This document shows, in pieces, positions 22,849 to 27,554 of a stretch of DNA of 27,554 bases. Under the pieces are notes generated by a model. The model did not search any database and was not told where the DNA came from. It saw only the letters and a list, made by a program, of their open reading frames with translations. Origin of the DNA: an uncultured Eubacteriales bacterium (GTDB lineage Bacteria > Bacillota > Clostridia > Christensenellales > CAG-917); NCBI GenBank assembly GCA_900544575.1, contig UQVO01000019.1, forward strand, positions 1-27,554, given 5' to 3'. The position numbers and the translations under genes were made by a program. Every line of letters begins with the position of its first letter. Position 1 is the first letter of the stretch.

Positions 22849-22856
22849 TTCTGACT

Positions 22857-23651
22857 ATGGTAATAGATTTTCACACTCACATTTTCAACGACGAGCTCGC
22901 GCCCAAGGCTCGCGCGGCTCTGCTCAAAAACTCGCACAACGCATATCGGCATTGCACGGATATGACGCGCGGAGGGCTGCTTTCCTATATGGACGCGCAC
23001 GGCATAGACAAGAGCGTCGTGCTTTCGATTGCGACAAAACCCGCGCAGACCGAAAAGATAAACGCCTGGGCGGCGTCCGTAAACGACGACAGGCTCATCG
23101 CTTTCGGCAGCGTCTATCCTCTCGGCGACAACTGGAAAAAGGACATCGACGCCGTCGTGTCGTACGGACTTAAAGGGATAAAACTTCATCCCGAATATCA
23201 GAATTTCGACGTGGACGACGAAAGGGTTTTCCCTCTTTACGACTATGCGTTCTCGAAAGGATTGATTGTCCTGTGGCACGCGGGTTACGACCCCATAGGC
23301 ACTCCTCCTTACAGGAGCAATCCGCGCAGGTTTGCCGCGCTTGCCGACAGGTTCGACGGCGCGAAAATGGTCGTGGCGCACCTCGGCGGACAGGAACAAT
23401 GGGTGGAAGTCGCAGAATTCCTCGCGGGGAAAAACGTGTGGATGGACACCTCTATGGCGACGCAATACTGTCCGAAAGACCTCTTCGAGTTCATCGTGAA
23501 AAAACACGGGGCAGACAGGGTGGTCTTTGCCTCCGATTCTCCGTGGAGCGACACCGCGGAAGCGGCGGAAATGATAAGAAACTGCGATTTCACTCCCGAA
23601 GACAAGGAAAAAATACTTCACGGCACGGCGGAAAAACTGCTCGGGCTGTGA
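22857..23651 (+). CDS. Amidohydrolase-family metal-dependent hydrolase (COG2159-like)
   Basis: A 264-residue TIM-barrel enzyme of the amidohydrolase superfamily. Metal and active-site positions are visible: HTH at residues 6-8, GIKLHPEY with His111, LWHAGYD with His141, VVAHLGG with His175 and FASDSPW with Asp227. This spacing fits the branch containing aminocarboxymuconate-semialdehyde decarboxylase and related hydrolases; the exact reaction cannot be told. ATG 22857 gives the conserved MVIDFHTH start. It has no Shine-Dalgarno sequence and follows a -10 box by 8 nt, so translation is probably leaderless. A longer in-frame reading to 22431 overlaps the AraC gene and is rejected. Confidence 0.88.
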   Translation: MVIDFHTHIFNDELAPKARAALLKNSHNAYRHCTDMTRGGLLSYMDAHGIDKSVVLSIATKPAQTEKINAWAASVNDDRLIAFGSVYPLGDNWKKDIDAVVSYGLKGIKLHPEYQNFDVDDERVFPLYDYAFSKGLIVLWHAGYDPIGTPPYRSNPRRFAALADRFDGAKMVVAHLGGQEQWVEVAEFLAGKNVWMDTSMATQYCPKDLFEFIVKKHGADRVVFASDSPWSDTAEAAEMIRNCDFTPEDKEKILHGTAEKLLGL

Positions 23652-23699
23652 AACGTGCCGAGCAGGAATAAGCGCGGCTTGCCGAGGTAAAATAAGTGT

Positions 23700-24008
23700 A
23701 TGAGCTTTTACGACAAAGTGTATGAGCAGGTGTGCAAAATCCCGAAGGGAAAGGTGGCGACTTACGGGCAGATAGCCGTGATGTGCGGCTCGCCGAAAGC
23801 GTCGCGTGCGGTTGGCTATGCGTTGCATTTCAATCCGCGCCCCGGCGTCATTCCCTGTCACAGGGTCGTCAACCGCTTCGGAGGACTTGCGCCCGCGTTT
23901 GCTTTCGGCGGCAGAGAGGTTCAGGCGGATTTGCTCAGAAGGGAAGGCGTGGAAGTCGCGCAAGATTACACGGTAGACCTCGGCAAATACCGCTTTGACG
24001 GCGACTGA
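23700..24008 (+). CDS. Methylated-DNA-protein-cysteine methyltransferase-like protein (MGMT DNA-binding domain)
   Basis: A 102-residue protein with only the DNA-binding and active-site domain of O6-alkylguanine-DNA alkyltransferase. Motifs: KIPKGKVATYGQIA (13-26), SRAVGYALHFNP (35-46) with the arginine finger, and IPCHRVV with the acceptor Cys53. The normal N-terminal domain of about 80 residues is missing. Because the Cys is kept, it could be an active suicide repair protein; related alkyltransferase-like proteins with Trp there only flag damage. The start has no Shine-Dalgarno sequence; TAAAAT at 23688-23693 ends 6 nt before the ATG, although a good -35 box is not seen. Probably leaderless, or else read through from the amidohydrolase. 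Confidence 0.88.
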   Translation: MSFYDKVYEQVCKIPKGKVATYGQIAVMCGSPKASRAVGYALHFNPRPGVIPCHRVVNRFGGLAPAFAFGGREVQADLLRREGVEVAQDYTVDLGKYRFDGD

Positions 24009-24082
24009 AAGCATTTCGCGATACGGAGCGGCATTATCGCACCATAATTATACAGACGGCTTATTTTGTCTTTTATCGCCTA

Positions 24083-24111
24083 TTGAAATGACGGAAAATA
24101 AGTTGTAAAAT
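24083..24111 (+). promoter_or_regulatory. Promoter of the candidate ncRNA
   Basis: -35 TTGAAA at 24083-24088, 17-bp spacer, -10 TAAAAT at 24106-24111. No coding sequence with a ribosome binding site follows. Confidence 0.75.
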
Positions 24112-24117
24112 AAAGGC

Positions 24118-24274
24118 ACAGGCGGAGAAACCGGTCGCATCGGGTGCGGCAGACGGAACTTCCGCCCACAGTCATTTGCGCCGAGGCCGAACGGATTCCG
24201 CGGATTACGGAAAAATTATCGGCAGACGCAAATGACCGCAGAATGTTCCGCTTCCCTGTAAGGGAAGCGTTTTT
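24118..24274 (+). ncRNA. Candidate structured non-coding RNA, about 157 nt
   Basis: Between a good promoter and a strong intrinsic terminator lies a region with extensive pairing and no plausible ORF. Hairpin 1: GGCGGA (24121-24126) pairs with TCCGCC (24161-24166), with inner CCG/CGG and CGCA/TGCG stems and a TCGGG loop. Hairpin 2: GTCATTTGCG (24171-24180) pairs perfectly with CGCAAATGAC (24227-24236), continues with CCGA/TCGG, and encloses a small branched GC-rich part. Hairpin 3 is the terminator at 24249-24269. It is not a recognisable SRP RNA, tmRNA, RNase P RNA or T-box. 6S RNA is possible in size but lacks the single long rod. The transcript faces a minus-strand lipoprotein gene, so it is not a 5' leader. 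Confidence 0.6.
24249..24274 (+). terminator. Intrinsic terminator of the candidate ncRNA
   Basis: Stem CGCTTCCC/GGGAAGCG (24249-24256/24262-24269), 5-nt loop, five T residues. Confidence 0.92.
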
Positions 24275-24280
24275 ATCTGA

Positions 24281-24306
24281 AAAACCGCGCTTTGAAGCGC
24301 GGTTTT
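24281..24306. terminator. Bidirectional terminator before the lipoprotein 3' end
   Basis: Stem AAAACCGCGC/GCGCGGTTTT (24281-24290/24297-24306), 6-nt loop. It most likely terminates the minus-strand M28-lipoprotein operon and backs up the ncRNA terminator. Confidence 0.88.
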
Positions 24307-24378
24307 CCTTATTGTCCGATATAAAGCCGCGTCACGAAAGCCGTGTCGCGGAAAATGCGGGGCTGTGTCGCCGTGCGG

Positions 24379-25122
24379 TCAGGGAGCGGGATGCTCCGCG
24401 AACCAGTCCGCCCTGTTTATCGTCAGCCTTTCTTCGCCTGTGCCGTAAGAGTATGCCACCGTGGTGTGGGTGTCGCCGGAGTTCAGTTCCAGCTGAGTGA
24501 TGGCGTCGTTCGCTGCCGTAACGGAAATCGTGCCCGTGCTGCCGCGTTCGTTGTCATAGGAAAGAGAGTAGACCGTGCGGGTGAGGTTGCCGTCGCTGAG
24601 ATAGCGCGTGCCGGTCTGTTCGCTGATGATGTAGGACGAACTCGCGGAGATGACGTTGTCGAGCAGAGTAATTGTCTCGGCGTGGCCTATCTGCGACAGA
24701 ACCGCGCTGTAAGTGAGGTTGCCGTCAAGCTGGGAATACGCATCGAAAGTGCTTTCGGACGGTGCGGAAGCGCCGTTTTCGTAGACCGCATGGGCGTAGT
24801 TGGAGGAATTGGCGTATATGACTTCCCGCGTCACGCTGCCGTCCGCCGCGGTGGTGGTGATTTCAGCCTGCAACGCGCCGTTGGAGTAAATAGTCACTGT
24901 TTTAGTTGTGCGCACCGTGCCGCCGGAAGTTTCCGTTTCGGTGTTGACTTCCGCCGTAAACGACGTCGAATTGCGGGTGGAGGAAACCATCGTGCGGAGC
25001 TGTGCTATGTCGTCCGAGGTCATTTCGAAGGTTTCGGTGGTGTCCTTGTCGCAGGCGACGAGGATGAATGCGAAGCTCACGACGAGCGCGGCTGTCAGCA
25101 AAACATATAACGCTTTTCTCAT
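24379..25122 (-). CDS. Hypothetical lipoprotein
   Basis: A 247-residue predicted lipoprotein. Signal peptide at 1-23 (MRKALYVLLTAALVVSFAFI) with lipobox LVAC, Cys24 lipidated. The mature part is unusually rich in Thr and Ser, with alternating patterns such as TETETSGGTVRTTKTVTIYS and EITTTAADGSVTREVIYANS, suggesting repeated beta strands as in bacterial lipoproteins with a LolA-like or beta-sandwich fold; I cannot name the domain. The start at 25122 follows AAGGAGA. It begins 17 nt after the stop of the M28 peptidase gene on the same strand, so the two are an operon and may act together at the membrane. Confidence 0.8.
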   Translation of the reverse strand: MRKALYVLLTAALVVSFAFILVACDKDTTETFEMTSDDIAQLRTMVSSTRNSTSFTAEVNTETETSGGTVRTTKTVTIYSNGALQAEITTTAADGSVTREVIYANSSNYAHAVYENGASAPSESTFDAYSQLDGNLTYSAVLSQIGHAETITLLDNVISASSSYIISEQTGTRYLSDGNLTRTVYSLSYDNERGSTGTISVTAANDAITQLELNSGDTHTTVAYSYGTGEERLTINRADWFAEHPAP

Positions 25123-25139
25123 ATTTCTCCTTACGGAAC

Positions 25140-26378
25140 TCATTCGGGAGCTCCTTCTCTGTCGAATATTTCGGTCGCTTCGAGGGCGATGTCCAGCCCG
25201 AGTGCGAAAGTCTTCCTGTCCATATTGTCCGCCGTATCTTTGACGTTGTGGTAATAATCCGCGGGCGTGGGGTCCATCCCCGCAAGACAGGTTGCGCGCA
25301 GCCCTTCTTTTGTCACCGCGGCGGCGTCGGACGCGCCGAAGAACACGGAGAAGTGTTTCAGCGGTCTGCCGCAGGCGGCGGACGCTTTGTCGAGCAGTTT
25401 TACTGCTCCGGCGTCGTGGGCGACTGTGCCCGTGAGGTCGCGGTTGTAGATGTTGAGGTGGTCCCAGTCGCGCAAAGTTTCAAGACCGACGAACACCGTT
25501 TCCGTGCCGTCGTTCATAATTTCGCGTTTATGCTTGCGCGCCCACGCGAAAGCTCCGCGCAGACCCGCTTCTTCCGAACCCGTGAGCAGCACCGCGACTT
25601 CCGTGTTTTCGAAGCGCACCCCGCTTTCTTTCAGGCATTTGAGCACCGCGACGGAGGCGAGCACGCCCGTGAGGTTGTCGTTCGCGCCGGGCACCACCAC
25701 TTTGAAAGTGCAGAAGAACCAGAGCAGGACGTAAAACGGAATGAACACCGAAGTCAGCACGAGGCTCCATACGGGAGTCACACCGCGGGCAAGGTTGGCA
25801 ATGACGAGCGCGACGGAGGCGAGCACGCCTATCACGCAAAGCGCGATTACCGCTATCATAAACGCGGGCTTTATTTTCATAAGAGTCCATTCGTAAGCGG
25901 AGTCGCAATGGCCGGAAAAGATTATGCGCCGTTTCGTTTCGCCGCTGCTGTGATACTTCGCGTACACGTTGGACGACATCGTCTTCGGAAGCAGAGGGTC
26001 GATGAAAGGCTTGTACATCAGAAACTCCGCCACGGTGACGAGCAGAGCGAGCGCGCAAAGGAATATCGTCACGGCGTGGCAGACAATCTGCGCCGTGCCG
26101 CCCGCAAAATATGCTGCGAATTGCAGCGCCGCCGCCAGCACTAGCATAACGGACACGATTTTGGTGAAGCCGACAAGCCCGTGGCGGGAAACTCTGAAAT
26201 CCTCGATTTCCGCTTCGTCCGCCCAGCCGTTGGAGAGCAGCTCGTTTTTCAGCCACTCCTGCGCTTTGCGTTCGTTGGGCATACCGGATTCGCGGGGACC
26301 TATCTCCTCGCAGATGTATTTGATGGAGTTCAGGCTGTAATCCACCGCCGCGTCGCGGGTTTCCTTCGATATTCTCAT
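25140..26378 (-). CDS. Membrane-bound M28-family metallopeptidase, second copy
   Basis: A 412-residue paralog of the protein at 7335 with the same layout. Metal and catalytic positions: GHCD (His157, Asp159), GANDNLTG (Asp234), GSEEAGLRGA (Glu269/Glu270), Glu300 in GLE, and His377 in YYHNVKD. Membrane helices lie at about 72-92 and 98-120 before GHCD, and about 171-195 and 203-226 between it and GANDNLTG. The metal ligand after the GSEEAG motif is Glu here and Asp in the other copy, a difference used within M28 to separate peptidase types. The start at 26378 has ACGGAG 4 nt upstream; a longer frame to 26444 overlaps the promoter. The lipoprotein gene follows closely. Confidence 0.87.
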   Translation of the reverse strand: MRISKETRDAAVDYSLNSIKYICEEIGPRESGMPNERKAQEWLKNELLSNGWADEAEIEDFRVSRHGLVGFTKIVSVMLVLAAALQFAAYFAGGTAQIVCHAVTIFLCALALLVTVAEFLMYKPFIDPLLPKTMSSNVYAKYHSSGETKRRIIFSGHCDSAYEWTLMKIKPAFMIAVIALCVIGVLASVALVIANLARGVTPVWSLVLTSVFIPFYVLLWFFCTFKVVVPGANDNLTGVLASVAVLKCLKESGVRFENTEVAVLLTGSEEAGLRGAFAWARKHKREIMNDGTETVFVGLETLRDWDHLNIYNRDLTGTVAHDAGAVKLLDKASAACGRPLKHFSVFFGASDAAAVTKEGLRATCLAGMDPTPADYYHNVKDTADNMDRKTFALGLDIALEATEIFDREGAPE

Positions 26379-26390
26379 CAGACTCCGTCC

Positions 26391-26396
26391 ATTATA
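26391..26396 (-). promoter_or_regulatory. -10 box of the M28-lipoprotein operon
   Basis: Minus-strand TATAAT, 12 nt upstream of the ATG at 26378. No good -35 box is found at 16-18 bp, so an activator may be needed. The TetR gene is divergent, and an operator could lie in the shared gap. Confidence 0.45.
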
Positions 26397-26566
26397 TGTG
26401 CACGGACGCGCATTGGTGCGCGGCACACGGCACATAATAATCATTTAATAATAGACAATATAGCACATAATCCGTCTGTTTTCAACCGATTTCGCAAAAT
26501 AGGCTCCCTGCCGCAATGCCGTGAAATGAAAATCGCGTGTATCATAACAGACTCGTGTATTTTATC

Positions 26567-26596
26567 TTGACATATTCGGCTTCTTTGTGGGATAAT
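26567..26596 (+). promoter_or_regulatory. Promoter of the TetR-family gene
   Basis: Consensus -35 TTGACA at 26567-26572, 18-bp spacer, -10 GATAAT at 26591-26596. Just upstream, CGTGTAT occurs twice (26535-26541 and 26554-26560), 19 bp apart. Confidence 0.75.
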
Positions 26597-26627
26597 ATGC
26601 AAAATGCTAAAAAGGGAAGGCGCAGAT

Positions 26628-27197
26628 ATGGAATACAAGGAAGACCTCCGCATAGTACGCACAAGAAAACTGCTCAGTTCCACGCTGCTGGATATGATGG
26701 AAGAGAGCTCCATAGAGAAAATCAGCGTCATAGACCTGTGCAAGCGCGCAATGGTCAACCGCGCCACGTTTTACGCGCATTTCGAAGATAAATACCATCT
26801 GCTGTCGTTTGCCTTGGAAGAGCTGAAAGACGCGGTCTATACGAGTTTTACGAAGGAGGTTCCCGCCGCGTCCCCGAAAGAACTTTTCCGCAAACTTGTC
26901 ATAATGGCGGTGGAGTTTCTTTCCGACAAGCACAACCATCTCGCGAGGATAGTGGAGCACAACCGCAACGAGAAGGTCGTGCACACTCTCACGGATTCGC
27001 TCGCGCAGTCCATACGCTATCAGCTCGGGAAATTCAAGAACACGCACCCGTCGATAGTCCCGCCTCAGATGACGGCAATATGCTATGCCGGCGCGCTCGT
27101 CAACCTGCTCATATGGCTGCTCGACAACCCCGCCGTGCTGGAAGACAAGGAAGTCGAGAAGTATCTCGACGCGCTTATAGAAGAAAACCTTAAATGA
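26628..27197 (+). CDS. TetR-family transcriptional regulator
   Basis: A 189-residue regulator. The N-terminal HTH is clear: RTRKLLSSTLLDMMEESS, then KISVIDLCKRAMVNRATFYA and HFEDKYHLL (about 9-60). The C-terminal part, 70-189, is the helical ligand and dimer domain typical of the AcrR/DhaS-like group, with WLLDNP and EVEKYLDAL near the end. The start at 26628 is favoured by GGAAGG upstream and by similarity to family starts. An in-frame ATG at 26604 would add eight residues and lies 7 nt after the -10 box, so a leaderless start there cannot be excluded. It is divergent from the M28-lipoprotein operon, which may be its target. Confidence 0.9.
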   Translation: MEYKEDLRIVRTRKLLSSTLLDMMEESSIEKISVIDLCKRAMVNRATFYAHFEDKYHLLSFALEELKDAVYTSFTKEVPAASPKELFRKLVIMAVEFLSDKHNHLARIVEHNRNEKVVHTLTDSLAQSIRYQLGKFKNTHPSIVPPQMTAICYAGALVNLLIWLLDNPAVLEDKEVEKYLDALIEENLK

Positions 27198-27267
27198 CGC
27201 AATTTGCGGTTTATCGGACGGAAATCGAAATTAAAACCTGGATTTTGAATTTTTACGGAGGGAATCA

Positions 27268-27507
27268 ATGAGTCTTTTGCTCAGAGGCGGCAGGGTCGCC
27301 GACGGTGAAACGCGCGAAGTTTTCGAGGCGGACGTGCTTGTCGCGGACGGGGTAATCCGGGCCGTGGGAAAAGGGCTTGCCGCGGACGGCGCGGAAGTGA
27401 TTGACTGCACGGGGCTGATAATCGCCGCCGGATTTGCGGACGCGCACGTTCATATAGAGTCGAGTATGGTGCTCCCCGAAGCCTTCGGCGAGGCGATACT
27501 TCCTTTC
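27268..27507 (+). CDS. ade: Adenine deaminase, N-terminal fragment cut by the contig end
   Basis: The first 80 codons of an amidohydrolase-superfamily enzyme. The frame begins MSLLLRGGRVADGETREVFE and reaches GFADAHVHIESSM at about residues 61-73, where HVHIESSM is a hallmark of adenine deaminase, which turns adenine into hypoxanthine and ammonia. The start follows ACGGAGGG. It is 70 nt after the TetR gene on the same strand and may share its transcript. The full protein should have over 550 residues; the rest is missing because the sequence from 27508 on is adapter. Any residues translated past 27507 are artefact. Confidence 0.85.
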
Positions 27508-27554
27508 CTGTCTCTTATACACATCTCCGAGCCCACGAGACATCTCAGGATCTC
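27508..27554. other. Nextera sequencing adapter contamination
   Basis: The mosaic end CTGTCTCTTATACACATCT (27508-27526) is followed by CCGAGCCCACGAGAC (27527-27541), the read-2 Nextera tail, then eight bases ATCTCAGG (27542-27549), matching an i7 index in the Nextera set as I recall it, and ATCTC, the start of the P7 sequence. This is not genomic. A minus-strand frame ending in DVYKRQ at this edge is a familiar translation artefact of the same adapter. Confidence 0.98.

Noticed and set aside
22431..22856. N-terminal extension of the amidohydrolase
   Set aside because: It overlaps the C-terminal half of the AraC regulator, lacks motifs, and the conserved family start is MVIDFHTH at 22857.
24144..24500. 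A 118-codon GTG-start frame through the candidate ncRNA
   Set aside because: It runs through two strong terminators and into the antisense of the lipoprotein gene, with no ribosome binding site at usable distance.
1..27507. CRISPR arrays, tRNA and rRNA genes, prophage or transposase genes
   Set aside because: I looked for evenly spaced repeats, cloverleaf and rRNA signatures and transposase or integrase motifs and saw none; only small repeat elements are present.
27265..27543. A 92-codon minus-strand frame at the right edge
   Set aside because: Its N-terminus is translated from sequencing adapter, and the rest is antisense to adenine deaminase.

Overview
The window looks like one end of a metagenome-assembled contig from a Gram-positive-type bacterium, probably an uncultured member of the class Clostridia (Bacillota) from an animal gut. 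This is inference from strong AGGAGG-type ribosome binding sites, sigma-A-type promoters with 17-bp spacers, several short lipoproteins, an FeS flavoenzyme of the OYE/BaiCD type, an EFR1-type flavodoxin-ferredoxin protein and a GC content that looks to be in the high fifties. The last 47 bases are Nextera sequencing adapter, not genome, and they cut off the last gene.

Layout. 1-1100: a palindromic intergenic element, then an XRE repressor (-) beside a PH-domain protein (+), sharing four near-identical palindromic operators. 1139-4629: a GMP synthase synthetase subunit without its glutaminase domain (-), a MATE exporter (+) and a GtrA-type membrane protein (-). 4840-5933: a YbaK-type tRNA deacylase and methylglyoxal synthase, each with its own promoter. 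5990-7250: an AT-richer accessory stretch with a 32-bp inverted-repeat element, a lipoprotein flanked by direct repeats, and tiny ATGA-coupled ORFs. 7335-12365: a membrane M28 peptidase, a second MATE exporter with no leader, and a 681-aa OYE-family flavin oxidoreductase. 12669-15684: a prolyl-tRNA editing protein with an alpha/beta hydrolase, a lipoprotein and a six-TM protein.

15857-21597 is a tight six-gene operon: an SDR-family dehydrogenase with a C-terminal zinc-finger-like extension, an EFR1 flavodoxin/ferredoxin protein, an OmpR-type response regulator, a histidine kinase with its membrane helices at the C-terminus, a flavin/2Fe-2S reductase and a low-molecular-weight tyrosine phosphatase. 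The genes suggest redox chemistry coupled to phosphorylation signalling, but the signal and substrate are unknown.

21770-27507: a probable 29-residue basic microprotein (-), an AraC regulator, a leaderless amidohydrolase, a probably leaderless alkyltransferase, a structured candidate non-coding RNA with its own promoter and terminator, a lipoprotein plus second membrane M28 peptidase (-), a TetR regulator, and the first 80 codons of adenine deaminase.

The most promising new material is the candidate ncRNA at 24118-24274, the six-gene redox/signalling operon with its unusual kinase and SDR fusion, the pair of M28 peptidases with membrane helices inside the catalytic domain, and the recurring leaderless promoter-start arrangement.
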